A stretch of DNA of 64,000 nt from Prauserella muralis (GCF_003202285.1 NZ_MASW01000002.1:1178001-1242000); one strand, 5' to 3'; shown: positions 7,898 through 16,881, counted from the first letter of the stretch. A program made the numbers and translations. The notes: generated by a model not told the origin, from the sequence alone.

Positions 7898-8569
7898 TCA
7901 GCAGCCGGGGACCGGCCGGAGCCGGTAGCCCTCGGTGCGCAGCTCGGGCAGCGCGATGCGCAGCGCGGCAACGGTTTCCGAGCGGTCCCCGCCGCCGTCG
8001 TGCAGGAGGACGACGGCCCCCGGGTAGGCGTCGCGCACGAGACGGTCGGCGGTCGCACGGGCACCCGGCCGGCGCCAGTCCGACGAGTCGACGTTCCACA
8101 GGACCGGCCGCAGGTCGCGCGCGCGGAGCGCCTGCCGGACCGGGTCGTCGATGGCGCCGTACGGCGGTCGCAGGCACCGGCTGTCCGAACCCACGTCGCG
8201 CACCGCCGCCACCGACCGGTCCAGCTCCCCGGCGAGCGCGGTGGGCCCGAGGCCGGTCAGGTTCGGATGGCTCCAGGTGTGTGCGGCAACGGCATGGCCC
8301 TCGGCGAGTGCGCGCCGCGCCGGACCGGGGCGGGCGGCGAGGTTCTTCCCGACGGCGAAGAAGGTCGCCTTCGCGTCGTGGGCCCGCAGCACGTCCAGGA
8401 TCGCGGCGGTCGCCCCGCCCGGCCCGTCGTCGAAGGTCAGGTACAGCTCCTTGCCCCGCTCCGGTGGCGCCGCGACGGCCGTGCACGCCGCGACGGCCGC
8501 CGTGAGGGCGAGCACGGCGGCGGCGAACGGGCGGGTGACGCCGCGGGTTCTGGTGAGCTTCGGTCGCAT
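7898..8569 (-). CDS. Polysaccharide deacetylase (NodB domain), exported
   Basis: A protein of 223 residues. The N-terminus (MRPKLTRTRGVTRPFAAAVL) leads into a hydrophobic helix ending VAAC, so it may be a lipoprotein anchored at Cys or a cleaved secreted enzyme. The NodB domain shows TFDDGP (catalytic Asp and metal Asp), the metal-binding HTWSHP, RPPYGA, and a late LLHDGGG with the general acid His. Such enzymes remove N- or O-acetyl groups from chitin-like polymers, peptidoglycan or xylan. It is divergent from the response regulator gene. Confidence 0.9.
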   Translation of the reverse strand: MRPKLTRTRGVTRPFAAAVLALTAAVAACTAVAAPPERGKELYLTFDDGPGGATAAILDVLRAHDAKATFFAVGKNLAARPGPARRALAEGHAVAAHTWSHPNLTGLGPTALAGELDRSVAAVRDVGSDSRCLRPPYGAIDDPVRQALRARDLRPVLWNVDSSDWRRPGARATADRLVRDAYPGAVVLLHDGGGDRSETVAALRIALPELRTEGYRLRPVPGC

Positions 8570-8682
8570 GCCACCGACACTCGGTGCGCGATGTGGTGGC
8601 GTCGTCGCCGCGATGTCCTGATCGTGTCGCAGTGCGGGCGGCGCCCGGGCGGCCGCGGGTTCGGGCACCGATAATCGGCCCC

Positions 8683-9360
8683 GTGGCACGGGTACTGCTG
8701 ATCGAGGACGACCGGGCGGTCCGCCGCGGTCTGGCGCTGGCGCTCGGCCGGCACGGGCACGACGTGGGCGAGGCGGGCACCGGGGAGGAGGGGCTGCGGG
8801 TGGTGGACGGCGCGCCACCCGACGTCGTGGTGCTGGACCTGATGCTGCCCGGCATGGACGGCTTCGAGGTGTGCAGGCGGATCCGCGCGGGCGGCAGCCT
8901 GCCGATCATCATGTTCACCGCTCGCGGTGACGACCTCGACGTCGTCGGCGGGCTGGAGGCAGGCGCGGACGACTACGTGGTCAAACCGGTGCAGCCGAGG
9001 GTGCTCGACGCCCGCATCCGCGCCGTGCTGCGCCGGGGAACACCAGCAGGCGACGGCGCGCGCGAGCGGCACCACGACCTCACGATCGACCGGGCCGCGC
9101 TGACGGTGTCCAAAGGTGAGCGGCAGGTCTCGCTCACCCCCACCGAGCTGCGGCTGCTGCTCGAGCTGTCCCGCTCACCCGGCCAGGTGCTCAGCCGCAG
9201 GCAGCTGCTCGAGCTCGTGTGGGAGCACGACTATCTCGGTGACTCCCGGCTGGTGGACAACTGCGTCCAGCGGCTGCGCGCCAAGATCGAGGACGAGCCG
9301 TCCCGGCCGGTCTTCGTGCAGACCGTCCGCGGTTTCGGCTACCGGTTCGGGCCGGTATGA
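8683..9360 (+). CDS. OmpR/PhoB-family response regulator
   Basis: A protein of 225 residues from a GTG start. The receiver domain has the acidic cluster IEDD, the phospho-acceptor Asp52 in VVVLDLMLPGMDG, Thr79 and Lys101 in DDYVVKP. The C-terminal winged helix ends in VWEHDYLGDSRLVDNCVQRL and VRGFGYRF. It overlaps the kinase gene as ATGA, and the kinase overlaps a lipoprotein gene in the same way, giving a three-gene signalling operon. The stimulus is not evident; a cell-envelope signal is plausible because of the lipoprotein and the deacetylase next door. Confidence 0.93.
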   Translation: MARVLLIEDDRAVRRGLALALGRHGHDVGEAGTGEEGLRVVDGAPPDVVVLDLMLPGMDGFEVCRRIRAGGSLPIIMFTARGDDLDVVGGLEAGADDYVVKPVQPRVLDARIRAVLRRGTPAGDGARERHHDLTIDRAALTVSKGERQVSLTPTELRLLLELSRSPGQVLSRRQLLELVWEHDYLGDSRLVDNCVQRLRAKIEDEPSRPVFVQTVRGFGYRFGPV

Positions 9361-10784
9361 CGCCGGTCGCACGGGTGACGTCGGTCCTGGGCGGGCTGCG
9401 TCCCCGCCTGATCCTGGCGTTCGTCGCGGTCGCCGTGACCGGCGCTGCCGCGGCCGCGTGGGCGAGCGCGGCGTCGGCGGGCACCGCGCTCGTCGAGGAG
9501 ACCCAGAGCCGCATCGCGGGCGAGATCGAGCGCACGGTGACCGCGACGGCGCCCAGCATGCCGTACCCGCCCGGCCAGGCCGCGCTCGACCGGCTGCGGA
9601 CGACGATCGGAGGATCCGCGCTGGTGACCTACGGCGCCCTGCGCTCGGCGAACGGCCCCGCCGTGGACCTCGTGACGCCCGCCCTGCGGTCGGCCACCGG
9701 GCGGACCGAACAGCTCGTGCTGCAGCGGGTCGAGTCCGGTGGCAGGCCGTGGCTCGTGATCGGCGCGCCGGTGCTGGTCACCGACCTGAGCGGCGCGCAG
9801 CGGCCGTCGGGCGTCGAGATCTACGCGGTGCGCGACATCAGCCGCGTGCAGCAGCAGATCGACGCGCTGACCGCGAACGCCAGCCGCACCAGCGCGCTGG
9901 CCCTCCCGATCGCGGTGCTGCTGGCACTGCTCGCCGCGCGGGGAGTGCTGCGGCCGGTGCGCGAGCTGCGCACCACGGCGCGCCGCCTCGGCAGCGGCGA
10001 CCTCGGCGCGCGGCTGCGTCCCCGCGGCACCGACGAACTCGCCGAACTGGCCGAGACGTTCAACGAGACCGCGGCGTCGCTGGAACGTTCGGTCGGCGAG
10101 CTGGCCCGCCTGGAGGCCGACGCGCGACGGTTCGTCGCGGACGTGTCGCACGAGCTGCGCACGCCGCTGACCACGCTCACCGCGGTCGCCGAGGTGCTGG
10201 AGGCCGAGGTGGAACAGATGCCGCGCGACGCACGCGAGCCCGCCCGGCTCGCCGTGGCCGAGACACGCAAGCTCGCCAGGCTGGTGGAGGACCTGATCGA
10301 GGTGTCGAGATTCGACGCGGGCGCGGCCACGCTGCGGCCCGAGGAGGTCGAGGTGCGTGCCGCCGTGCACGACTGCCTGCGCGCCCGTGGCTGGCTCGGC
10401 GAGGTGGAGCTGGACGCCCCTGCCGAGCTGGGAGCCCTGCTGGACCGGCGGCGGCTGGACGTGATCACGGCCAACCTGGTCGGCAACGCGCTCCGGCACG
10501 GCGCGCCACCCGTGGTCGTCCGGCTGCGCGGCGACGACGAGCGGGTGTATCTCGAGGTGATCGACCACGGTCCGGGCCTCGCGGACGACGTGGCCCGGCA
10601 CGTGTTCGACCGCTTCTACAAGGCCGACACCGCGCGGACCCGCTCCGAGGGCAGCGGTCTCGGCATGGCGATCACCGCGGAGAACGTGAAGCTGCACGGC
10701 GGGACGATCTCGGCGGGCACCGCAGAGGGAGCTGGCGCGCGGTTCGCCGTGAGCCTGCCGAGGTGGGCGGGGGAGGGCCGATGA
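9357..10784 (+). CDS. Sensor histidine kinase (HAMP, HisKA, HATPase)
   Basis: A protein of 475 residues. A transmembrane helix near residues 15-40 is followed by an extracytoplasmic domain to about 175, a second helix (ALALPIAVLLALLAARGVL), then HAMP with RLGSGDLGARL. The phosphoaccepting H-box is FVADVSHELRTPLTTL. The ATPase has the N-box NLVGNALRHG, G1 DHGPGL, and G2 GSGLGMAI. It is the partner of the overlapping OmpR-type regulator. All catalytic boxes appear intact. Confidence 0.94.
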   Translation: MTPVARVTSVLGGLRPRLILAFVAVAVTGAAAAAWASAASAGTALVEETQSRIAGEIERTVTATAPSMPYPPGQAALDRLRTTIGGSALVTYGALRSANGPAVDLVTPALRSATGRTEQLVLQRVESGGRPWLVIGAPVLVTDLSGAQRPSGVEIYAVRDISRVQQQIDALTANASRTSALALPIAVLLALLAARGVLRPVRELRTTARRLGSGDLGARLRPRGTDELAELAETFNETAASLERSVGELARLEADARRFVADVSHELRTPLTTLTAVAEVLEAEVEQMPRDAREPARLAVAETRKLARLVEDLIEVSRFDAGAATLRPEEVEVRAAVHDCLRARGWLGEVELDAPAELGALLDRRRLDVITANLVGNALRHGAPPVVVRLRGDDERVYLEVIDHGPGLADDVARHVFDRFYKADTARTRSEGSGLGMAITAENVKLHGGTISAGTAEGAGARFAVSLPRWAGEGR

Positions 10785-11272
10785 TCCGCAGGGTGCTCGG
10801 GGCGGCGCTGACCGCCGCGGCGTTGGCGCTGGCCGGGTGCGGCGTGGGCCCGAGCGGCGTGCTCGGCGGCGGGCAGGCGCCGACGGGGCTTGCCCCGGGC
10901 ACGCCGGTGTACTTCGTGGACGACGAGGGCGGCCTGGTGGTGCAGCGCCGCGGCGACCGGCTCAGCACGATCGGCCAGGCCATGAAGATGCTGCTCACCA
11001 CCACGAGCCCCGGGCCGGGACTGCGTTCCTACGCCGGGACCAGCCAGGTCGCGCTGGAGCTTCCCATCGCCACCTCCGGCGACGTGATCACCGTCGGGCT
11101 GCCGATCGACAGGGCCGACGTGCGGCGGGAGATCGGCCTCGACCAACTGGCGTGCACGGCGCTGGCGGTGCACCAGCAGTCCGGCGGCTCGCCCGCGACC
11201 AGGGTGCGGCTCGACTTCCTCCACGGCCCGGCGGCCGGGCCCCGGCACTGCCCGGTGCTGCCGCAGGGCTGA
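10781..11272 (+). CDS. Lipoprotein co-transcribed with the two-component system
   Basis: A protein of 163 residues with a lipoprotein signal (MIRRVLGAALTAAALALAGC; Cys20). The mature domain looks like a small GerMN-type fold (VYFVDDEGGLVVQRR, then IGQAMKMLLTTTSPGPGLRSY), a pattern seen in lipoproteins beside actinobacterial two-component systems. Two further Cys residues near the C-terminus may form a disulfide. The start overlaps the kinase stop as ATGA. A likely role is as a periplasmic partner or modulator of the sensor kinase; this is inferred from position. Confidence 0.75.
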   Translation: MIRRVLGAALTAAALALAGCGVGPSGVLGGGQAPTGLAPGTPVYFVDDEGGLVVQRRGDRLSTIGQAMKMLLTTTSPGPGLRSYAGTSQVALELPIATSGDVITVGLPIDRADVRREIGLDQLACTALAVHQQSGGSPATRVRLDFLHGPAAGPRHCPVLPQG

Positions 11273-11355
11273 CCTCGCCCGGCTCGGCCCGGCTGCGACA
11301 CGATCGCGACAGTGCCGGGACCGGGTCCGGACGCCGGACCGGCAGCGTGTCGGCC

Positions 11356-12585
11356 ATGAACGCATCACCGATACTCACACCAGGCCACGCGCCCTCACCG
11401 GAACCGGGGCACCGCCTGCCGCCGGGGCGGCTGGCCGGCGTCGACGCCGTCCGTGCGCTGGCGATCATCGGCGTCTTCGTCGCGCACTTCCATGCCACCG
11501 GCTGGCTGCACGCGGGCCCGCCCGCCGACGCGCCGGGCGTGCTGCGGTGGATCAGCGAGCAGACCTCGTCGCGGGCGATGAGCCTGTTCGTGCTGCTGGC
11601 CGGGCTGTCGGTGGCACTGATGACCGGGGGCAGCCGCCCGTACACCGGCCGGGACGCCTCCGTCGCACGGCGCCGGGTCGCCGTCCGCGCGCTCGTGCTG
11701 TTCGCGATCAGCCTTGTCATCGACGAGTTCGGCGCGTCGGTGCTGAGCTACTACGCCGTCCTGCTGTTGCTCCTGGTCCCACTGACCCGGCTGCGCCCGC
11801 GCCCGCTGTTCGCCGCCGCCGGCATCGCCGTGCCGCTCGTCACCGGCTACGCGTGGTGGGTCGTGACCACGCACCCGGAGTGGATGATGATCGACGCGCC
11901 GACCGGCCTGGCCGTGCTGACCAGTCCTGGCCAGTGGGACGAGTACCTGATGCAGCTCACGCTCACCGGCGGCGGGTTCCAGACCGCCTACGGCATCCCG
12001 CTGGTGCTCGCCGGTCTCGCGCTCGGCAGGCTGGATCTGCACGACCACGCGGTGCGGGTGCGGCTGCTGCTCAGCGGTCTCGGCGTGGCGGTCGCGACCT
12101 ACGCCTGTTACGTGGTGGTCTGGCACGGGCTCGGTGCCGCCCGGCACGTCGCCGCCGCGATGGCGGCGCCCCCGGCCGGATCCGGGCCGCCGCCACTGCC
12201 GTGGCAGACCCTGCTGGGCATGCCGACCGACGGCCTGTACGCGACGAGCCCGCTCGGCATCGCCTTCATGGTCGGGGTCGCGATGACCCTGCTCGGCGGC
12301 ATGCTGCTGCTCTTCGAGCGCCGTCGCACCGGCACCGTGCTGTCGCCGCTCACCGCCGCCGGGGGCATGACCATGACCTGGTACGCGGGGCACTTCGGCT
12401 ACCTGGCGCTGATCGGCACGCCGTCGGCGGTGTCGTTGCTCCACCTCGCCGCGGCGATCGCGGTGATGCTCGCCGGATCCCTGCTGTGGCGGCGGTGGGC
12501 GCGGCGCGGCCCGCTGGAGTGGCTGGTGCACCGGGTGGTCACGACGGTGGTCCGCGACCGGGCCGCACCGGCACCGGCCCGCTGA
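11356..12585 (+). CDS. DUF418/DUF1624-like polytopic membrane protein
   Basis: A protein of 409 residues with about ten hydrophobic helices. The N-terminal motif LAGVDAVRALAIIGVFVAHF and a later GGMTMTWYAGHFGYLAL resemble the membrane acyltransferase-like DUF1624/DUF418 group (heparan-alpha-glucosaminide N-acetyltransferase relatives). A His in AHFHATG and another in AGHFGY sit in helices, as expected for acyl transfer across the membrane. It lies 83 nt after the lipoprotein gene and may belong to the same operon. Function is unproven. Confidence 0.7.
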   Translation: MNASPILTPGHAPSPEPGHRLPPGRLAGVDAVRALAIIGVFVAHFHATGWLHAGPPADAPGVLRWISEQTSSRAMSLFVLLAGLSVALMTGGSRPYTGRDASVARRRVAVRALVLFAISLVIDEFGASVLSYYAVLLLLLVPLTRLRPRPLFAAAGIAVPLVTGYAWWVVTTHPEWMMIDAPTGLAVLTSPGQWDEYLMQLTLTGGGFQTAYGIPLVLAGLALGRLDLHDHAVRVRLLLSGLGVAVATYACYVVVWHGLGAARHVAAAMAAPPAGSGPPPLPWQTLLGMPTDGLYATSPLGIAFMVGVAMTLLGGMLLLFERRRTGTVLSPLTAAGGMTMTWYAGHFGYLALIGTPSAVSLLHLAAAIAVMLAGSLLWRRWARRGPLEWLVHRVVTTVVRDRAAPAPAR

Positions 12586-12613
12586 ACCCGCTGGTGCCGT
12601 GGCCGGTCAGCCG

Positions 12614-13327
12614 TCACACGAGGCCCGACTGGTAGACGAACGCGACGAACTGGGCACGGTCGCGGGCACCGAGCTTGGTCATCCCGCGGCCGATGTGGGT
12701 GCGGACCGTCGCCGGGCTCAGGAACAACTGCGCGGCGATCTCGCCGTTGTTGCGCCCCTGGGCGGCGAGCATCGCGACCTCGCGTTCCCGCCTGGTCAGG
12801 TCCCCGATGCGCGGGTGTGGCACGCGGACACGCGGTGCGCCGTCGAGGAACCGCTCGATCAGCGTCCTGGTGGCCGAGGGGTCCAGCGACGCGCCCCCGC
12901 GGGCGATCGTGCGGATGCCCGTCAGCAGGTCCGCGGGCGAGGTGCTCTTGTGCAGGAAACCGTGTGCCCCGGCACAGATCGCCGCGGTGACGTCGTCGGG
13001 AAAACCGGAGGCGGCCAGGACCACCACGTTCGTGGCCGCCAGGTCCGGATCGGCCGTGATCCGGCGGGTCGCCTCGATGCCGTCGATCCCGGGCAGCCGG
13101 TTGCCGATGAGGACGACGTCGGGCCGGATGCGCCGCGCCTCCCGCACGGCGGCCAGGCCGTCGGCCACCTCCCCGGCGACGGTGCAGTCGTCGGCCGCCG
13201 CCAGGAGGGCGCGGAGACCGAGCCGGACGAGGTCCTGCTCGTCGGCGATCAACACGGAGACGAGGCCGGGCAGGCGTCGCGGCGACGTCTGCCCGCCGGC
13301 CCCGTCGCGGAGGAGGGTGGCGGTCAT
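12614..13327 (-). CDS. NarL/LuxR-type response regulator lacking the phospho-acceptor Asp
   Basis: A protein of 237 residues. The receiver domain starts VSVLIADEQDLVRLGLRALL. Where the family has L-M-D-x-R-M-P, this protein reads VVLIGNRLPGIDG, with Gly75 in place of the phosphorylated Asp. The Lys after Phe-Leu-His (FLHKS) is kept. The C-terminal HTH is LTRREREVAMLAAQGRNNGEIAAQLFLSPATVRTHIG (given as two halves of the LuxR motif). It is therefore an atypical receiver, probably regulated by ligand, dimerisation or expression. Its ATG overlaps the stop of the hydrolase gene. Confidence 0.88.
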   Translation of the reverse strand: MTATLLRDGAGGQTSPRRLPGLVSVLIADEQDLVRLGLRALLAAADDCTVAGEVADGLAAVREARRIRPDVVLIGNRLPGIDGIEATRRITADPDLAATNVVVLAASGFPDDVTAAICAGAHGFLHKSTSPADLLTGIRTIARGGASLDPSATRTLIERFLDGAPRVRVPHPRIGDLTRREREVAMLAAQGRNNGEIAAQLFLSPATVRTHIGRGMTKLGARDRAQFVAFVYQSGLV

Positions 13328-14199
13328 GACGGGGCGGAGACGTCGGCGGCCGGACCCGACGGCGATGGGACGAACGCCGCGATCAGGGCGGCCAGCCGTT
13401 CGGGCCGGTCGAGGGGGACGAGCGTGTAGGAATCCTCGACCAGTTCGAGCCGGGCGTTCCGGAGCGCGCCGCAGAGCCGCCGGGCGTGGTCGAGCGGCAT
13501 CACCCGGTCCTCGGCCGCCCAGACGACGAGCGCGTCGCCGTCGAAGGCGCGGAGTCGGTGCGCGGCTTCGACGAGCTGGCGCCGATCGACCTGCTTCATC
13601 AGCGCGCGAACGTCGCGCCGGACCCGCCGGTCGGCAGCGAAGGCGTCGAGCCAGCGGTCGAAGACCGGGGCCGGAATGGGCCGCTTGGTCATCCAGCCGA
13701 AGGTCATCGGTAGCCTGCGCAGCGCGGAGATCCGCAGGGACGCCATGGCCATCCGCAGGCCGCCGGGCACAGCGCACGCCAGCGCCATCGTCCGGCCAGG
13801 CAGGCCGGGCGGGAAGTTCCCGAACGCGTCGCAGGAGACCAGCACCAGCCGCTCGGCGACGCCGGGATCGTCGGCGACGAGGAGCTGCGCGATCGCGCCG
13901 CCGGTGTCGTTGCCGACCAGCGTCACGTCCCGCAGGCCCAGTGCCCGGACGAGGTCGCCGACCAGCGTGCCGAGGGCACGGGGGCTCAGGTCGGCCCCGT
14001 CCGGCCGCGGCACGCGGTGGGCGCCCATCGGCAGGACGGGGACCACGCAGCGCAGCCGGGGAGCCAGCCGCTCGACCACCGGCAGCCACAGGTGCTCGTC
14101 CATGAGGGCGCCGTGCAGAAACACCACCGCCGGTCCGTCCCCGCCGGTGTCGACGTACTCGACGTCACCGCCGTTCAGCGTCAGCAGCCTCGTGTCCAT
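13324..14199 (-). CDS. Alpha/beta hydrolase with Asp nucleophile elbow
   Basis: A protein of 291 residues. The oxyanion region is FLHGALMDEHLW, and the nucleophile elbow GNDTGGA has Asp98 rather than Ser, as in haloalkane dehalogenases and epoxide hydrolases. A mid-chain acidic residue is present in VVWAAEDRVMPLDHA. The C-terminal segment where the catalytic His is normally found reads SYTLVPLDRPERL, with no His, so catalysis may be altered or absent. It is transcribed divergently from a TetR gene across a nested inverted repeat and overlaps the LuxR-type regulator gene as ATGA. Confidence 0.78.
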   Translation of the reverse strand: MDTRLLTLNGGDVEYVDTGGDGPAVVFLHGALMDEHLWLPVVERLAPRLRCVVPVLPMGAHRVPRPDGADLSPRALGTLVGDLVRALGLRDVTLVGNDTGGAIAQLLVADDPGVAERLVLVSCDAFGNFPPGLPGRTMALACAVPGGLRMAMASLRISALRRLPMTFGWMTKRPIPAPVFDRWLDAFAADRRVRRDVRALMKQVDRRQLVEAAHRLRAFDGDALVVWAAEDRVMPLDHARRLCGALRNARLELVEDSYTLVPLDRPERLAALIAAFVPSPSGPAADVSAPS

Positions 14200-14210
14200 C
14201 ACGGCCTCCT

Positions 14211-14249
14211 GTAATCGGTGGATTACTGGTAATGTAAACCAGCGATTAC
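14211..14249. promoter_or_regulatory. Nested inverted repeats, probable TetR operator
   Basis: The gap between the hydrolase and the TetR gene holds GTAATCG (14211-14217) matched by CGATTAC (14243-14249), and inside it CTGGT (14226-14230) matched by ACCAG (14238-14242). TAATC/GATTA also pair at 14212-14225. The AT-rich stretch differs sharply from its surroundings. It lies between both start codons, so binding could repress both genes. Confidence 0.6.
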
Positions 14250-14269
14250 ACGCGGGGCAAGGGGTTGGC

Positions 14270-14905
14270 ATGACACGACGGGCAGTGGCCGCCGGGGCGA
14301 AGGGCAGTACGCGTGATCGGCTGCTCGATGCCGGTATCCGGCTGTTCGCCGAGCACGGTTTCACCGCCGTCTCGGTGGGCGACATCGAGCAGGCGGTCGG
14401 CCTCGTCCCGCGGCGTGGCGCTCTGTACCGCCATTTCGCGAGCAAGGAGGCACTGCTCGCGGCCGCGGTCGAGGCTCATCTCGGCTCGGTCGCCGAGGCG
14501 CGCTCGCTCTACGCGGGCCGAGCGGAGGCGGGCGCGGCGTCGGCGAAGGAACTCGGTGCCTTCATTCTCTCCGAAATGGACCGCCAGCAGCTGATTACGC
14601 AGGTCTTCGAACGCGACGGCGACCGGCTGGTGGAGCTGCGCGACCGGTTTCGCAGGGAGGTCTCGGATGCGGGCTACCGGGCGATGGCCGAGATCCTGCG
14701 GGCCTGGCTGGACGCAAGCGGCGCGGCCCTCGCGCATCCGGACGGGCTGGACGCGGTCGCGGTGCATCTGGTGGGCGCGCTGGTCAACGTTCGCCGGTCG
14801 ACGTGGACCCTGGGCCGGCCGCCGCTGGAGCTCGCCGAGTCCGACATCGTGGACGCGTGGGCCCGGCTGTGTGCCATCGTGCTCGCGGGCCTGGCCGGCG
14901 GCTGA
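14270..14905 (+). CDS. TetR-family transcriptional regulator
   Basis: A protein of 211 residues. The HTH reads TRDRLLDAGIRLFAEHGF, then VGDIEQAVGLVPRRGALYRHFASKEALL. The ligand domain carries the TetR C-terminal pattern FILSEMDRQQLITQVFERDGDRLVELRDRF and later VHLVGALVNVRRSTWTLGRPPLEL. It is divergent from the alpha/beta hydrolase and LuxR-type regulator pair and probably controls them through the intervening inverted repeats. The inducer is unknown. Confidence 0.88.
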   Translation: MTRRAVAAGAKGSTRDRLLDAGIRLFAEHGFTAVSVGDIEQAVGLVPRRGALYRHFASKEALLAAAVEAHLGSVAEARSLYAGRAEAGAASAKELGAFILSEMDRQQLITQVFERDGDRLVELRDRFRREVSDAGYRAMAEILRAWLDASGAALAHPDGLDAVAVHLVGALVNVRRSTWTLGRPPLELAESDIVDAWARLCAIVLAGLAGG

Positions 14906-15015
14906 ACCACGCCAGGCCGCTCGCGGGCGCCGCGCTCCCCGCCGTGCGCCGCGGTTGCGCGCCCCGGCCCTGGCAGGGAACGATGGGGGCTTCCCACGTG
15001 GCAGGAGCTCGCCCC

Positions 15016-15915
15016 ATGACGCCAGAGGAACCGGCCGGAATCGAGGTCGGCGAGCTGCCGACGCGGGTCGCAGTCACCCCCGACGGCCGGCGGGCCTTCG
15101 TGTTGAACGAGGGTTCCGGCTCGGTCAGCGTCGTCGACCTCGCGGGCAGCACGGTGGTCGCCACCGTGGAGCTGCCCGCGAAGCCGTCCGCAACGAGGTC
15201 GTTCACCATTCCCAAGGCGATCGCCGTCGCGCCGGACGGCCGCTCGGTCTACGTCGGCGGGTCGATCGAGGGCGACCTGCGGATCATCGACGTCGCCACG
15301 AACACGCTCCGGCCCGGACAGCTCGGCGGCAGCGCCCTGCCCGAGCCGGACGGCGTGGCGATCCATCCCGAAGGGGGGATCGGGTTCCTCGCCGATCCTG
15401 CGATGCGCGGCCTGCGCCTGTTCGACGTCGGCAGGCACGCGGCGCTCGACACGTGGCTCTTCCTCGGCGACAACACGCCCCAGTCCGTCGTCGTGGCCCC
15501 GGGCGGCCGCCTGCTCTACGTGACGACGACGGGCTGTGCGGTCCTCTCGGTCGACGCGACGGCGCAGCCGCAGCCCGCCGGTGCCTTCAGCGCGGGGGAG
15601 AGCGCGGTGTTGCGGGAGGCCGTCGTCGGCTGCGACATCGGCCAGATCGCGATCACGCGCGACGGTGACCGGCTTCTGCTCGTCAACCCCTCCGGAACGA
15701 TGACGGACGGGTCGAGCATCGACGTGCTCGACACGGCAGCGCACGCGCTGGCCGGGCCGGAGCGGGACCTGAACCTGCCGCCGGGACAGACCGCGCTCGG
15801 TGTCGCGATCTCCGCGGACGGGTCCACTGTGTACCTCACCAACTGGGACCAGGAAAGGAAGGTCGGGACCCTGACGGCGCACCCCGCCGGAGAGTTGTTG
15901 CCCGGCCGGGCGTGA
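15016..15915 (+). CDS. YVTN/YncE-type beta-propeller protein
   Basis: A protein of 299 residues made of repeated blades of the form VAVTPDGRRAFVLNEGSGSV, VAVAPDGRSVYVGG, VVVAPGGRLLYVTTT and VAISADGSTVYLTN, typical of YVTN-family propellers. There is no signal peptide, so the protein should be cytoplasmic. A GGAG ribosome site precedes the ATG at 15016. Propellers of this kind mediate binding or, rarely, catalysis; nothing nearby gives a function. It is convergent with the XRE regulator gene. Confidence 0.75.
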   Translation: MTPEEPAGIEVGELPTRVAVTPDGRRAFVLNEGSGSVSVVDLAGSTVVATVELPAKPSATRSFTIPKAIAVAPDGRSVYVGGSIEGDLRIIDVATNTLRPGQLGGSALPEPDGVAIHPEGGIGFLADPAMRGLRLFDVGRHAALDTWLFLGDNTPQSVVVAPGGRLLYVTTTGCAVLSVDATAQPQPAGAFSAGESAVLREAVVGCDIGQIAITRDGDRLLLVNPSGTMTDGSSIDVLDTAAHALAGPERDLNLPPGQTALGVAISADGSTVYLTNWDQERKVGTLTAHPAGELLPGRA

Positions 15916-16008
15916 ACGGAAACCGCGCGCCCTGGCCCGGGGAACGAGCCGAGGGGCACCTTGGGTACACGATAGTCAGCCACGGTGGCCTTCGGCTCGG
16001 CGACGGGC

Positions 16009-16881
16009 TCAGTGCTGTGGCGCCGCGGCCGGGGCCGCCTCCGGATCGCTCTGGTGGGCCAGGATGCGCAGCGCGTCGGCGGAGCCCGGGTCGTTGGGGG
16101 TGTAGATCTCGAGCCGGTGATCGGGGCTGTCGGGCTGCAGCCACACCTGGAAGTCCACGCTCGCGGCACCGACGGTGGGGTGCTGCAGGTGCATCGTCCC
16201 GACGGTGCAGTCGGCGACGTCGCCGCCGGCCCACAGCGCCGCGAACTCGTCGCTGCGCATCGTGAGTTCCCCGATCAGCCCGGCCAGCCGCGCGTCCGTC
16301 GGGTAGCGGCCCGCGGTGAGCCGCAGGTAGGCGACGTGCAGCCGGGCGAGCTCGTCCCAGTTGCGGTAGAGGTCCCTGGTGAGGGGGTCCAGGAAGAACA
16401 GGCGATGGATCGACGGCCGGCGCGCCGGGTCCCGTGGTGCCTCGGCGTCGACGTGCTCGGCGAGGAGCGCGTGGCCGGTGCGGTTCCAGGCCAGCACGTC
16501 GCCGCGCCTGCCGAGCACGAGCGCGGGCGTCGTGTCGCCCAGCGATTCCAGCAGGGCCAGGACGCGTGCGTGGGGGTGTTCGTGGCCGGGTTCGGCGAGC
16601 GCGGGCATCGCGGGCTGCCGGGCGAGGTTGTGCAGGTGGACGGTCTCGACCGGGTCGAGCCGCAGGGCCCGGGCCAGGGCGTCGAGCACCTGCGCGGAGG
16701 CGGTCTCGGCCTGGCCCTGCTCCAGGCGCGTGTAGTACCCGGCACTCACCCCGGCCAGGTGCGCCAGTTCTTCCCGTCGCAGCCCCGGGACCCGGCGGGA
16801 CGTGCCGTAGGTGCGGAGACCGATCTCCGCGGGCGTGACCCGATCGCGACGATTCTTCAGGAACGCTCCCAGGCTCTCCAC
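16009..16881 (-). CDS. XRE-family regulator with MmyB-like ligand-binding domain
   Basis: A protein of 290 residues. The N-terminal HTH has the signature RRVPGLRREELAHLAGVSAGYYTRLEQGQ, here read as RREELAHLAGVSAGYYTRLE within about residues 35-55. The C-terminal half (LVLGRRGDVLAWN through LRILAHQSDPEA) matches the MmyB-like ligand-binding domain, whose relatives bind fatty-acid-like ligands. It is divergent from the MFS exporter gene with 102 nt between start codons. It therefore probably controls that exporter. Confidence 0.9.
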   Translation of the reverse strand: MESLGAFLKNRRDRVTPAEIGLRTYGTSRRVPGLRREELAHLAGVSAGYYTRLEQGQAETASAQVLDALARALRLDPVETVHLHNLARQPAMPALAEPGHEHPHARVLALLESLGDTTPALVLGRRGDVLAWNRTGHALLAEHVDAEAPRDPARRPSIHRLFFLDPLTRDLYRNWDELARLHVAYLRLTAGRYPTDARLAGLIGELTMRSDEFAALWAGGDVADCTVGTMHLQHPTVGAASVDFQVWLQPDSPDHRLEIYTPNDPGSADALRILAHQSDPEAAPAAAPQH

